64,000 nt of DNA from Glossina fuscipes (lineage: Eukaryota > Arthropoda > Insecta > Diptera > Glossinidae). Under the pieces are notes generated by a model. That model was not told the DNA's origin, searched no databases, and saw nothing but the letters and a program-made list of their open reading frames with translations. Both the position numbers and the translations under genes were made by a program. The stretch is from assembly GCF_014805625.2 (NCBI RefSeq), contig NW_023998540.1, positions 688,572 to 752,571 of the forward strand. Direction: 5' to 3'. The first letter of the stretch is position 1; every line of letters starts with the position of its first letter. Positions 1 through 11,879 of this stretch are shown here, one piece after another.

Positions 1-399
1 GAAACACAATATGAGTTAGTGCAGCGGTATAAGTCCTAGAGAGCCCAGAGGCTTCAACACCGTAGCTGGCTGCATTCGTTACTAGTTTAGATAAGAATGA
101 GGGTGGCGTTGAGTGATCCATTTTCGATCTGTAAAAAATATTATCAACCAGCATAGTGATGCACTTAGGCAACCTAAGTCCGGCTAATATTTTCTCATTT
201 CGAAAGCTGAAGTTACCGCTTTGAATCAATCAAATTGAATCAATGGAAGGCAAACTGGGAAATTGCTAGAACAATCTGGAGATCACTCCTCAACCAGCTT
301 AAAAAACGCTACTCGCTAAGTTGTGTTTATTTAAATCAGTTGATGTAGATGTAGAAAGAAGAAAGGGAAATAGCCTGAGTTACAAGCTCTTTGTGGGTA

Positions 400-876
400 T
401 CAGATAACTTGGTACATATGTGAAGCGAATACATTTAGAATCATTTTAAGCTCGACGCTGCTCCGTCCACAGAAGCGGTTAAAGCTTTCTTTATTTTCAT
501 TTATCTCAAGATTGGCTAAAAGTTGTGAGAAGTAAACTTTCCCATCTAACTTTTGCGCTTCAATGTTTTGGATACTGGATAAGAAGCACAAACCTAATTT
601 GCAAGTTGGAGCAGCAAAATTTCTAAGGAAAGCAAAATTTATTCTCTGCATAGAGAACTAGAACAAGCAATGCATCGTCCTTTTGGCTAAAAAAAACTGA
701 TCTTCGCTTAGCGAATTTTGTTCATGTTGGTACCACTCGAGATGATCGCGTGAAAACTTTCGATTTAAAAGCAGCCATCCAAAACGGGGTTCTTCTAATG
801 GAAGAATATTAGAAAGTGCCATAAAACATAATAGAACGAACAAGAGGAAGGAGACGAATGCAGATAATACAATCAT
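400..876 (-). CDS. Candidate small secreted-type reading frame with one in-frame TAG
   Basis: Two short frames lie end to end in the same minus-strand phase. The first starts at an ATG at 876 and runs 72 codons to a TAG at about 658. The second resumes within three codons at an ATG at 651 and runs 83 codons to a stop at 400. The first opens with about 22 hydrophobic residues (MIVLSAFVSFLLFVLLCFMA), which fits a signal peptide or single membrane segment. The downstream part is mixed-composition and not low-complexity, unlike most frames in this window. I do not recognise a family. It could be a pseudogene with one nonsense mutation, a readthrough gene, a two-exon gene with an unseen small intron over the TAG, or a chance frame. 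No neighbouring gene supports it. Confidence 0.22.
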
Positions 877-3800
877 ATCTGATGGTACGATTTACTCACT
901 AATAACCTCAAAGCCTACTTAAAATAAACCTTGATGAATAACTGGCTTTTGTTGTATTACACTATATGCATAAATTATTCGAAATATTTTCTACATCGAA
1001 TGCCTGAAAAGCGTTCGTGCTTTTTATAAACAGTGCAATTTAATTTTCATGTTAATAAAAAAAATGCTTTTTAATTGAACAACTTTGATAATAAAAATTT
1101 TTATATGATATGATTTTTGAAAAAATTAAAATTTTTTTTTTCACTTTTTTAGTCGGTTTCGCAAACTTTGATACATTTTATCATATTTACCCCATCCATG
1201 GAATCTATATAAATACATTTTATCGTTGATATCAAATTGCATACGCATACAAATTATGCGACTGATTATCGATATTTTTTTTTTGTTTTTATATTTATTT
1301 GACATTTATTGACAATTTATGTTTGTCGTTTTAGCTCGAGGACATTAACAAGACATAAAACAGAAAAAAGTAACGTCGAATTGCTTACACATTTTATGTA
1401 TCGTACGATACATGTGGAATAAGTATTATCGTATTATAAATGTCACAGTTGCTTCTTACAGTTAACTGAGCAGAGTAATATAAAATTCATATGATTTAGA
1501 AGTGTAATAAAACCGATACACATAATGTGCTTTTTCTATTTTTTTTTTTTTTATCTAATAGTTGGTTGAATAATAACTCACTACACCTAAGGCATACTAA
1601 AAAGGAACTTAAACCTAAACTCAAACTAGACGTAACGTTAAGGGTATATATGCATTGTTGATTAGTGGCTAATGATCCTAAACAGATTTAGCAATGTTTG
1701 TACTTTTGTCTGTCTATTATTGGCATTTTTATAAATAAAAAGCTTGAAAGACTTAAACTCGTTAAGGATAGTCAGTCATCCGTAGATCTATATTTAATGA
1801 TTATTTTAAAGGAAACCCGTGTCTGGGTCGAGAAAACAAATAAGTGAGAACTAAGAGGCGATATTTTTTCGCATTCATTGTCCTTTCGCCCATTTCTCGT
1901 ATAACCCCCCGTTTTGATAAGTCGTTATAGGAAGAAATTTTGTAATTTTTCGATTTTCGTGACAGAAATCGCTTCGTAACAATACGTCGGGATTTTAAAT
2001 TGCAGTGAAACCTTTGCATCGGATGGGGAAATTTTTTGAACTTCTTGTCATGCAACTGTTCTTAAGAAAACTGAATCTTTTTATGTTAAAAAGGCGTAAT
2101 TTTTAATACTTCTCGATGAAATATCGTTCACGATGATAATTTGACATAAAAGTTAACTATATATCCCGACTAGCATAGCAGAAACCTTTACTTGCAAAAA
2201 AGTTGTATTTTTTAATATTTTCTGATGAAAACATACTTTAGTAAAGCAACCATAGAGAACTACATGGGATTATTTTGTGGAACGACCTAAATGTGAAGGC
2301 TCTCACCAAAGCAAATACTTTCTAAGGCCACAAAGCCTAAGTTATATTTTTTTATGACAATAAAAACAAAATCCTCCTAAATTAAGGCTTTCATGAAGTA
2401 TTCATTTTCAAAAAAAAAAAAAAATAATCTATAATTTTTGATGTATTACTCATTAAGCGAACTGTTAAATGGTCAACTTTGCCCCGACTACAATATTTAT
2501 ATTGGTTCTTTTTTTTCCTTTAGTCGAAAGGTGGACATGTTTTTTGCCAGTTATGAAGAAAGGAGAATTTGCACTATAGACTTTACACAAACGGATAGAG
2601 CAACATAAGTAACTTGATTCAGAATTTGATACTGATGAAGAATATGTATATACTGAAAACTCCTTCAGAATATTGCAAACGCTTTGACAATGTGGATATA
2701 TATACACTCTTCAACATTCAGCAACGAGTATAGAAAGAAACCATAAAAACCGGGCTTATGGCAACGACAAGCATAAAATATTTTATTATACAATACAATA
2801 GATTTAATAAAAAATCTACATACATTTAAACACTAGTGTATGTTGCTATAGAGAATTTATAGATGCTATCTACAAATTGATTTTAAATTCATTCTAATCA
2901 GCGTCGGTAGCTTTGACGTTAAACTATCGTTTACTCATATGCAGAACAATTTGGGAAAGTATTGTTTAATAGGAAGTTTTAATAGGCCAGTTAGGACGTG
3001 GGAACGGTGGAACATTATTTTATGATGATCGATCAACACATTTGTGCGTGTCTTTGGTCTTTTGTTAATTGGATCAATGCAGTTCACACGGTTCACATTT
3101 CAGTTTGAAAACATCTTTTGGCGAACTATTCTTTATTCATACTACATTTCATTAATATTAATCGTTTGAAGAAATTCATTTAAGTCGTAGAAATCATTTT
3201 CGACATCAAATCAAACCTTAAATCTTCGAGTAATGTGAGTTAGAATTTATCGAGTGATAGAATATTGATTAACCAGCTAAAGATTCGTAAGTTTGTTGTG
3301 AACAAAAAAAAGAAAAAAAAAACAAATGTGAAAATCATTCACTTTGTTGCATTTGTGCAAAATTATAAACTTCGCAATCCTTATAAACATTTTGCTTAAA
3401 TCATTGTAAAAAGTTGACGCTGTGATGTGTTGAGATGCATCCTTGGTATGATTGCACAGCAAAGAAATGCATAATTTTGCACAATCCTGCGCCACTACCA
3501 CAGCATAACACATATAATCGGCTTATGAATTTTTGCTCGTTTGTCAGAAATATATTACGAAATCAATTTGTTTAAGTTTAAATTTCAATCAATATTGCAA
3601 AAACCTTCATTAAAACTAAAAGCATAAGTAATAAAAATGAAAGGAAAATCCTCTCGAATAATCTCTGCAACTACGCATAAAACACAATTAAAAATCACAA
3701 ACCAGAGTTTATGGTTGTGAAAAAGGTTTGAAACAACTTAGAGAATTTTCATTCTACAACGAATATTGGATAACCCTATTTGCCAAAGACATAAAACTCA

Positions 3801-5067
3801 CTTGGACTATATAGAGATGAATATTAGTTTTAAAAGAGTTTTCCCGGATTTGCCGAAATTCACTAAAAGCTCGATATGTCTTTGTTAAGCCTGACAGACA
3901 ACAATACCTAAGAAAAAAAATGCATTTATGAGCAGAATCTCACCTCTCCATACATACGCTGTATAAAAGTCAGTATCTGATATTACTCACCGCATAACAA
4001 CATCAGCATACCTCGCCTGAATTGTTGGGGTATGCAAGAACCAGCTGCATTTAGTTTATGCAGAATTAATAGAATCGATGAAAAATGGCTGTTAACATAT
4101 AAAAGTTTATGAATATTTATAAGCCGCAGTTGCCGAGAAGGGGTTATTATGGGCAGACAGACAAACTATTATGTTTAATGCTCAGCAGTAAAGTGTGAGA
4201 ACTTGTTCGCTTCCCCTGGTAATTTTTATCATAAAGAAATACGCAAACACTCGAAAAAGTCTTCCTATAAATTCTTAAAGAATTTAAATTATTACTCGAA
4301 ACTAGACGCATAATTCAATTATTCTGTGTTTTTTCTCACTAATAAATGCATCAATGAACAAAATACATGAATAATTTAAATGAAGACTACGCAGAGCGAA
4401 AGTGAAAATATCTGAATGTTTTAAGTTAGTTATGGGTTATGATCATAACTGAAAGATATCAATAAAGAAAGTTAAAGAATACGTAAACAGCTAACAGGCA
4501 TTCGTCTAAAGTTTCAAAAAAATTTGAATAAAGACGTAACGAGGGGAATGACTGTACAATACATCGACAAATAATTGCTGGGATTAGTTAAGAAAATAAG
4601 AACGATACGATAAGTCCAACGCTTCTCTAACATTGCGATACAATTTTTATAGAACGATTTGTCAAAACCTTCAAAACACCCTTAAGCTAATCATGTGATC
4701 CAAAAATCATTTTCTGAAGCAATCTTTTGGGTCTTTCGAAGGCGTAGCAATCGGTGAGGGTTTTGAGATCTCGCGTAGCTTATTTATGGCCCTTTTATAC
4801 ATACATTTGCTTGAAAATACGTGGAGGCGCCTTCTTCTACTAAGCTACTGCTAAGCTTGGATACGAAGCTATATTGCAATTAACTTTTTTGACTACCGGG
4901 AAGAATTTTACTAGTTTTTATTACTTATAGATGGGGTAATAAATGCACCTTTGGGCAGACTAGGTTTATTTCTAAGCTTTATAGGTAACCATTATATAAG
5001 TCTTTGATTTTTTTTGCTATATTTGGGAACGAAATGCAGATTTTTTTCTTTCTTTTTTTTTCCTTTT
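877..5067. other. Gene-less A+T-rich DNA
   Basis: No supportable gene is seen. The stretch has poly-T tracts (near 1130, 1275, 1540) and a poly-A tract near 2410. A weak degenerate motif appears twice (about 2085-2130 and 2200-2245), with TTTTTAATA followed by GATGAAA. A related string lies near 46120-46165 (TTAATGTTTTACGATGAAAA). Short open frames at 1801-2055, 2465-2707 and 3277-3513 on the minus strand have no recognisable domain and are treated as chance. Confidence 0.6.
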
Positions 5068-5500
5068 CTATAACCAATCAGACGAGAGAAGCCTTCGGTA
5101 GATGTGTTGCGGTGACGATCAGAAAGAAGTGGGGAGAGAGATAAAGAGTGGTCGCAATGAATCATTTGGGGCGACCCTGAACCTGTTACAGCGACAGTTA
5201 GGAATAAGTAAGTTGAGAGGGAGTGACCACAACCCGGGTCGTGTGTACCCGATTGGTGAACGTTATATCTTTATCGATCGAGCGTTCACTGTGAAACTAG
5301 GACCACAGGCCAATGCCAAGGTTAAGTCTAAGCAAGTGATAAATCTTGAATGGACATAGAGACGAAATGGGGATTAGTACGAACGTGAAAGTAGCGTAGA
5401 TGATATCACTGTCAATATTTTCGATAAGATCGACAGTGTGCTACTGTCTGCACTACTTGCACGTTAATCCTAATCTTAGCCTAACCCTATAACCAATCAG
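5068..5500. repeat. Unidentified 405-bp insertion flanked by 14-bp direct repeats
   Basis: The 14-mer CTATAACCAATCAG occurs at 5068-5081 and again at 5487-5500. The 405 bp between (5082-5486) are visibly richer in G+C than either side and hold an 85-codon open frame (5102-5359, plus) with no family I recognise. The right end reads TTAATCCTAATCTTAGCCTA, a degenerate C/T/A-rich run. A perfect 14-bp duplication is the size left by non-LTR retrotransposition, so this may be a truncated retroelement or retrocopy. No poly-A tail is seen inside the duplications on either strand. Chance or an old tandem duplication are alternatives. Confidence 0.5.
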
Positions 5501-7435
5501 CGTCGACAAAAACCAGAAACAAAACTTTTGCAAAAATCCGCTTTGGTCATACTATTGCAACGCACCAATAGATCCTTAAGACATGCACTGCTCCAATTTG
5601 CAGTTGTGGACAAAAGCTTACAACTAATCCTACATTATGTGAATGCCAAAATCTATCCGTTCTTTTCCAAGACTCGCTATCGGAGCGTTTAACACTATGG
5701 ACATCGTGATAATATCAATAAAATATTTAACTTTATTAAAGCGACTAGAGTAAGAATTTGGTGTACTATTAAAAAAAAGAGAAGAAAAAAAAAGAACAGA
5801 TAGACTTAGTTAGACTTAGAATTTAAATATTGTTCCAAATTAATTACAATAGTAATAAAAACAATAACATATTGAAAAATTGTGTTTGCTCGTTTCTTGA
5901 TTTTCATTTTAAAATACTAAAATTTAATAGATAGCATACGTTTTCTCATAGTTATTGCTCTTTAATATGAGAATCACTTAAACTAGATTTTCATGCTTTT
6001 CGTTATTCTTTTAAAAATTTAATTTAAAAGAATAGCTACTTGAATGCCAGTTTCTATAAGAGGTAAAGGAAAAAAATAAATAAAAAAGAAAAAAGAGAAA
6101 GCAAGGAAAACAAAAGAAAGAAGTATAATAAGATTTTAAATAGCTGCTAAAGGCTGATAAGTTGTGTAAGTGTAGTCAAAACACTACCTTCTTCATTTCC
6201 TTTCCCTATTTGGTTTATCAACAACAACAACAACAACAACATACGTAACATATACCATACAACACTTTACTAAGTGGCTTGTCTGCCTTGGGCGCATTCA
6301 CCTGCACCTACCTATAATATAAATATGTGTGCAATAACCTAGACACGTGCTATCGTTTTGTGTTTATAAAAATCTATAACCTGCAGTCAAAGCAATTTCA
6401 CTAAAATGGTAAATTTATGCTTATGGAACATGCTTTTCTGTTGTGTTTTGTAAACTAATGCAGATACACGGCTATGACTTTTAAGCGTACATACATGTGT
6501 AGGAAGAACGTATGTGTTTTGGTGGTTTAGCAAAGCTAAAGTGTTATCTCAACAATATTGATATTTTGTTTCTTGATAATGGGGTGAATACGAGTGAGCG
6601 AATACGCAGGGGGAGTAAAGTACTTGAAATTTTATTTTATTGAAAATTAATGCAAAATTTAACCTTTACACTAAGGATATATGCTAATAAGCGCGCGATC
6701 TAACCATATTCGTAAAAGTAAAGTGTTTTGAATTTTCCATGCTATAGACCATACAAGGTTGAATGACGTTATATAAGCAAAATATAAGCAAAGTCTCAAA
6801 GAACTATTTGTCAGAAAGAGAAAAAGAGCAAATAAGAAACCAGAATAATAAACCAATTTAATATAATATGTCTGTTAAATACAAGGGCATCCTGAGAATG
6901 AAAAATATGTAAATACGAAATCAGAATACTTGCTCAATACATAAAATATGCATAAATTATTTATTAAGTAAATTTTAAGGTAAGACATAGTCTTTTTCTT
7001 TCTGTAAATCTGTTTGACACAGTTTAAGAGAGGGTGCGATGGCTTCTTCTCTTCCAGCGAACATATGTAACAAGGCCCTTTAATAAACGCATCTACGCGA
7101 ACAGATCGATCTAGAAAATTTTTTACGCTCGACTATATTTGTATATAATAGCGAGTAACTTTGGCGAATGCATCAAGAGAGTAAGCATCCGAGTAATCTC
7201 AGTGAATAAGGTCACTGAGATTTCGTGCTTTATTGTAGATGGCCAATGCTTTTTCGTAACTCCAAACAGAAATCCCAGAGCAGTCAGATCGATGAGCTTC
7301 TCTCTCAATGCATTCACTTTATCACAGTACCTATGACATGTTGTAACGCTTTCCTAAAACCTTATAATGTTCAGGCCGAAATTGTTTTATTCGTGCTATA
7401 AAAGTCAGTAGTAACATCTCCGTGGGATTCTCCAT
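5501..7435. other. Gene-less A+T-rich DNA
   Basis: No gene or recognisable element. The stretch includes purine-rich runs near 5770-5800 and 6060-6125 and a CAA microsatellite (listed separately). Overlapping frames on both strands at 7123-7336 are mutual shadows and show no domain. Confidence 0.6.
6219..6240 (+). repeat. (CAA)n microsatellite
   Basis: About seven uninterrupted CAA triplets, a common simple repeat in fly introns and intergenic DNA. Confidence 0.9.
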
Positions 7436-8088
7436 TGACGGTAAACCATTATTATTATTATTTTAATTTTAGACTAATGAATTGAATTCTTAGACTAAAA
7501 AAAAGACATTGAGTACTAGCAACACAGGCTATCGCCTCTAATTTAAATAAATGGATATTAGATAATAAGCTTAGTAGTATTAATAAAGCAAAATATTGAA
7601 TTGATATTCTGTTCTGAAACTGATTGTAGAATGTTCAAAGGGTTAATCGTTCCAAATGCAATACTTCTAGCCAAGGAAGAGTTGAGGCAGTCGCAGAGAA
7701 TGTGCTTTATAGTAAGAGTTTGTTCACAACAGCAGATTGGGGGAGAAGAGTTCTTCAGGATCCATTGGTGAGTTGCAATTGTATGACCAAGGCGAATTCT
7801 CGAAAATGTTTGGATCTTGGTTTTCTCAACATTTGTTGGATATAGAGGTGGAGTGAATTGAGGGTTAATGCAAGAGTAGTGTTGATGATGGTATTGTAAA
7901 TTTCCTTCTGCAATTTTCTCTTTAACTTTTCTTCCAATGTATCTTTGAGGATCCAACTTTTCCATGACATCATCCATAATTAGAGGAGCAGAAGCAGCAT
8001 ACTTTGCCGCTCGATCAGCCTGCTCATTTCCCAGTAAACCGATGTGACTTGGTACCCATAACATTTTAATTTTTCTGACGGTAAACCA
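7436..8088 (-). mobile_element. 5'-truncated I-type non-LTR retrotransposon with target-site duplications
   Basis: The 13-mer TGACGGTAAACCA stands at 7436-7448 and again at 8076-8088, bounding an insertion of about 627 bp. Read on the minus strand, the insertion starts inside a coding region at 8075 and ends on the left in a TAA-rich tail (the plus strand at 7449-7466 reads ATTATTATTATTTTAATT). TAA-rich 3' tails, 5' truncation and duplications of 10-14 bp are the hallmarks of I-element retroposition, and I-clade elements carry a C-terminal RNase H domain, as this one does. The perfect duplications and intact reading frame imply a recent insertion. Clade assignment beyond RNase H-bearing non-LTR element is inference. 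Confidence 0.85.
7558..8064 (-). CDS. RNase H-type C-terminal part of non-LTR retrotransposon ORF2 (5'-truncated)
   Basis: This 168-codon open frame opens with MLWVPSHIGLLGNEQADRAA. That is the C-terminal end of an RNase H domain: the WVPSHxG...GNExAD signature carries the last catalytic aspartate. Downstream at about residues 90-125 comes an RLGHT...C-C...H-C arrangement (RIRLGHTIATHQWIL, then CCCEQTLTIKHILCDC). This is the zinc-knuckle-like tail usual in I- and Jockey-group ORF2 proteins. The coding context continues upstream of the ATG to the element edge (KIK precedes it), so this is the remnant of a longer polyprotein and not a native start. The frame has no stop or frameshift. The fragment lacks endonuclease and reverse-transcriptase domains and cannot move by itself. 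Confidence 0.85.
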   Translation of the reverse strand: MLWVPSHIGLLGNEQADRAAKYAASAPLIMDDVMEKLDPQRYIGRKVKEKIAEGNLQYHHQHYSCINPQFTPPLYPTNVEKTKIQTFSRIRLGHTIATHQWILKNSSPPICCCEQTLTIKHILCDCLNSSLARSIAFGTINPLNILQSVSEQNINSIFCFINTTKLII

Positions 8089-8210
8089 ATTCCATCTTTA
8101 TGTTCGAAAATGAAATTTTTTTATTCTTGTGCACGTATGGGTCTTTTAGGAGCATCATGAGTGTTTTCTTTTCGCTGAATGGGCAACATTCCTTGTTTAT
8201 TTTATTTTTT

Positions 8211-8300
8211 TCGCCTGACTAGCAAAGGTAGAATAGATACGAACTACGACTACCAGGTTAGAGTGCTTGGGTTTAAATCTTAAGTGCGGTAGAATTTTCT
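8211..8300 (+). repeat. tRNA-derived SINE-like copy (family S)
   Basis: It begins CGCCTGACTAG and contains GGGTTTAAATCTTAAGTGCG followed by GTAGAATTTTC. This matches the better-preserved copy at 52513, which reads CGCCTGAGTAGCC, then GTTCAAATCTCAAGTGTGG and TAGAATTTTC. The GTTTAAATC string corresponds to a decayed polymerase III B box. The A-box part is corrupted here. Inferred from internal comparison only. Confidence 0.5.
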
Positions 8301-10588
8301 TTCGTCGCAGTTATACTGAGGGCTCAGTTGGTAAAGACATGTAACCCTTATCGATTGGACACACACTCATTAGGCTGCGGCGACCTTTCTCTTCTACTTG
8401 CTCTCTCCTCCCTGCTTTCTGACGTTCAACGAGTTACACAAATAGCAAAGATCCGCTGAATGATTGATCATATTGCAAAAAAAAAGATATTCCTTACTTA
8501 CGAAGCCATTTAATCAAATGCTATGTAAGTGGGGTCATCGTATTCGTGACAAGTTTTAACAATTTCTGCATGAAACGACTATACGACTATGTGTATATTG
8601 TATTCCACAAACAACGGCAAGGTCCAAGCAATGTAATGAAAAAGAAATTCATCCAAATCTCAATCAGTAGCGTGCGTTATTTACGCAACCTTTCGCAACC
8701 ACAAAATAGATGAGCCTGTGTTTGCAAACTAGGCGTAGTTCAGTTAAAGACCCGGCCAATTGCTATGTCCTGGGGACACCGTACCCAAGTGTGTATGGGA
8801 AATCCTATGAGGATTGAAGGCGGCTCAAAAACTTAAAAATGATAAGGAAAAAGACACTTAAAGCAAAATCGAAATATTTAATACAAACTGTGAACATGTG
8901 TGCGTGTTATGAAAGCACTTTAAATTTGTCAACAAATTTACATAATTTTAAATGTTGAAAATTTTGTTAAAATTTGATTTACTTTAAAATTTGTTCTACA
9001 TAAAAAGTGCTTAGAGAAGGGCTTTTTTTTATTTTATGCAAATAGCGAAATACAAGAGTTTAAGCCTTGCAATACAACAAACAAAGCTAATGTGTATGTG
9101 CATTTTCAGTCAAAAACCATTAACTACACCTGCTATAGCACCTGATTTAATAAAACAAAAACAAAACAAAAAAAAAAAAAAAAAACAAAATAAGGTCGTA
9201 ACATTTTCGTTCTCTCAAAAACCGTAGTTTTAACTTATGACCTTAAACGCGCTCGTGGCGAACAGTGAACAGAGTGTGACGATAATACACAAAAATAAAA
9301 ACGTAAGTAATGGATTTAAACGAATCAAATCGACACGATTTTTATGCTAATTATCATCATTTGAATGCTTATTGGAAAATCTGAAATTACTCTTAGAAAA
9401 TTTAAGTCTTTCCTGACTTTTCCTGATGATGAGGCTGATGATAATCTTGGCTCGTCTACCCAATACGTTTCAAATTGTTAGTAAATCGAATAAGATCCGG
9501 AAACTAAAAGTGCGAAATTGGACAATCAACTAAAACTTATAAGTTAGAGCAGGTACCATATCTATCGAAAGCGATCTCTACGAGAACATGATTCCCATCA
9601 GCCAAGAGACATAGCTACAGTAATAAAAAGAACAGATAACCTGTTATAACCTCTCTCTTCCACACTGTACTGTTCTGAGAAATAGGAATGTGTGACAGTA
9701 TATGGTTCGTTTTAATCCATGTCTGTCCATGACACGGAGAACAATGTAGAGAACAACATATTGAACATGCCAGTTGCTAATGTAGATATAAAAAGAGAAA
9801 CACAGAATCCTCTCTAAGCCTGCAGCTTTTATTAACAACATAATTATACACAATATCACATTTGACTCAAAGAAAGGCGTGCGTTCGAGTGCACGTGTGT
9901 GGATGAGCATGTGTGCGTAAGCTTTTGCGTTCGTTTGTATGCCTTATGCAATGATGGTTGCGCTTGCATAAATGTACATTTACCTAAAAATGAATTCTAA
10001 ATAAATTCAACGAATAAAATATTAAGTTGTATAGGCTCACCTCACCTATGCTTAATAAATGCGTTCTCTGAGCCTACAAAATTTTAACCTTTCATAATCG
10101 TGTTTACGCGAAAAACGCTTTTCTTCTTCTTCTATGCAGAAAATTGTAATTTATATTTTCCTGTTTTTACCTACGTGTACTTACGTACATACATACACAT
10201 ACATACTGTACATATATGTACACCTTCTCTCTTGTTGCTTTATGTGTAAGCGGTTGTACGCTTACTGTAGAGGTGCTCTTAATATGACCTTATTTTCCAA
10301 TTAAACGAAGTACACATTGTTGGTTTTAGTTATTTTTCCATAAGAGAACACGTGAAATAAAAAAAAAAAAAAGAAGAAGGCATTGAGTTATTTGTTGCAG
10401 TTGTTTATACTGCTATGTTTTTGTTGTAAATAAACTTTAGGATTTTTTATTTTTTTATTTATTTTTTTTAATTTTTATAGTTTTGAAAAAGTAGTTAAAG
10501 CTTTTGTGTTTTACGATATAAGAGGCAAACACATAATCCTGTATACTTTTCATGTTTAAAAAAATATGGCAGGAATAGAAAATAAAAC
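8301..10588. other. Gene-less DNA
   Basis: No gene. A G+C-richer block at about 8735-8830 (containing GTCCTGGGGACACCGTACCC) differs in composition from its surroundings and could be a transposon scrap; I cannot place it. A poly-A-rich stretch at 9155-9190 gives rise to a lysine-rich chance frame. CATA/GTAC-rich alternating runs occur near 10180-10220. Confidence 0.5.
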
Positions 10589-10622
10589 GAAGAAGAAGAA
10601 GAAGAAGTAGAAGAAGAAGAAA
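10589..10622 (+). repeat. (GAA)n microsatellite
   Basis: Eleven or so GAA/AGA triplets with one GTA interruption. The leucine-rich minus-strand frame covering it is an artefact of this repeat. Confidence 0.9.
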
Positions 10623-10758
10623 CGAGAAAGGGTGAGAGATCAACGATTCAGATTCGTTTCAAAATCTCTCAAACGAAGTGTAAAACTTTGTTTAATAAAA
10701 CACTTGACGTATATGGGTATTATTTTTAATGTTTATTTTTGTTAAAAAAGTGATTTTA

Positions 10759-10786
<28 letters not shown>
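10759..10786 (+). repeat. poly-T tract of about 28 nt
   Basis: Uninterrupted run of T. It could be the poly-A tail of a decayed minus-strand retrocopy, but no body is recognisable on its right. Confidence 0.9.
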
Positions 10787-10790
<4 letters not shown>

Positions 10791-10909
10791 AACCTGAAGT
10801 ATACTGCACAACTACAAAAAAAGTAGGTCACCAGTCTTAATATTCATACTAATTAAATAATATTGCAAAACTAATAAATAAAATGTAATTTTATAGAATA
10901 AGCTTACTA

Positions 10910-10946
10910 ACAACAACAACAACAACAACAGCAACAACAGCCACAA
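10910..10946 (+). repeat. (CAA)n / (CAG) trinucleotide repeat
   Basis: CAACAACAACAACAACAACA followed by GCAACAACAGCCACAACA; a slightly degenerate trinucleotide array. Confidence 0.85.
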
Positions 10947-10949
10947 CAA

Positions 10950-11879
10950 AAGCGAAAATTTTTAAAATCTTTCATGTAACATTTATGTTATTTATATAAG
11001 AATCAAATATTATAATCATTGATCAAAGAGGAAAATATATTAATTTTATTATTCTATTTGTGATTGCTTTAGGAATTATTATACAATTTACGTTCTCTCG
11101 TTGTTTATTTAAGGTAATATGTTTTACATGTTATTTAGAAATTCCGGCACATTTAGCAAATAATCAGTCAGTATACAAGCCTAAGTAATAAATGATTTAA
11201 ATAAATTTTTTGGCAAACTAAAACTAAATTGACATCGTCCCACTGTTCATGGTCACAATGTGTGCAGAATGATAAGAATGACTTACAAGACGGATACTCC
11301 CTTCTTTTATAGCGAGGATATTTTTTATTTTTTTATTTTTGACATGAATAGATTTTCGCTCTTTAAATTTTGATATAGTCGCAGCTCTGTTTCCTAAAGG
11401 CAACTTATTCTTTCCTGGAAGTTTTTCTAGGCATCACAAATACCGTTATTAGTGCAGCCAATGTGCAAAAAGTGTACTCTCCTTGCTGAGGAACTTTTTA
11501 GTGAATACGTTAATGTAACATTTTTATTCTTTTTATTATTGGCAGCTATTTATTTATTTACTTACACTTGAAATTAGAAGTCAATCTTACACTAATTACT
11601 ATATAGAAGGGGAAGCTAAGAAAACAAAAAAAGGGGCAGAAGAAAAACATGTACACATCTAGGAGAGAGGCACCCCGACAGCCGGTGCAGATCCGAGTTG
11701 CGAATGAATCACTAAGCCACTACGTGAACATGCAATAAACAACACCAGTTAATTCTCGAATCACAGATAAGATTGCAAGTTAGTTTAAACACGACATAGG
11801 CAAATCGCGCTTATTCATCACAGTTGTTTTGGTAGATTTTAAAGCGTCCGATATTAAAATTAGGTGATCGCTTAGGTTT
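10950..11879. other. Gene-less DNA, probably including the decayed 3' end of the adjacent RT relic
   Basis: No gene. From about 11640 to 11880 the sequence is richer in G+C and may be the 3' part of the minus-strand non-LTR relic immediately to the right, but I see no alignable protein motif there. Confidence 0.4.

Noticed and set aside
7123..7336. Overlapping frames on both strands
   Set aside because: Neither has a recognisable domain and they shadow each other.
8735..8830. Possible LTR or gag fragment
   Set aside because: G+C-rich block only; no terminal repeats, primer-binding site or protein motif.
9036..9227. Plus-strand frame ending in a lysine-rich run
   Set aside because: It exists only because a poly-A tract reads as lysine codons; no domain and no splice context.
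10455..10643. Leucine-rich minus-strand frame that looks like a membrane segment
   Set aside because: The leucines come from the (GAA)n microsatellite in antisense.
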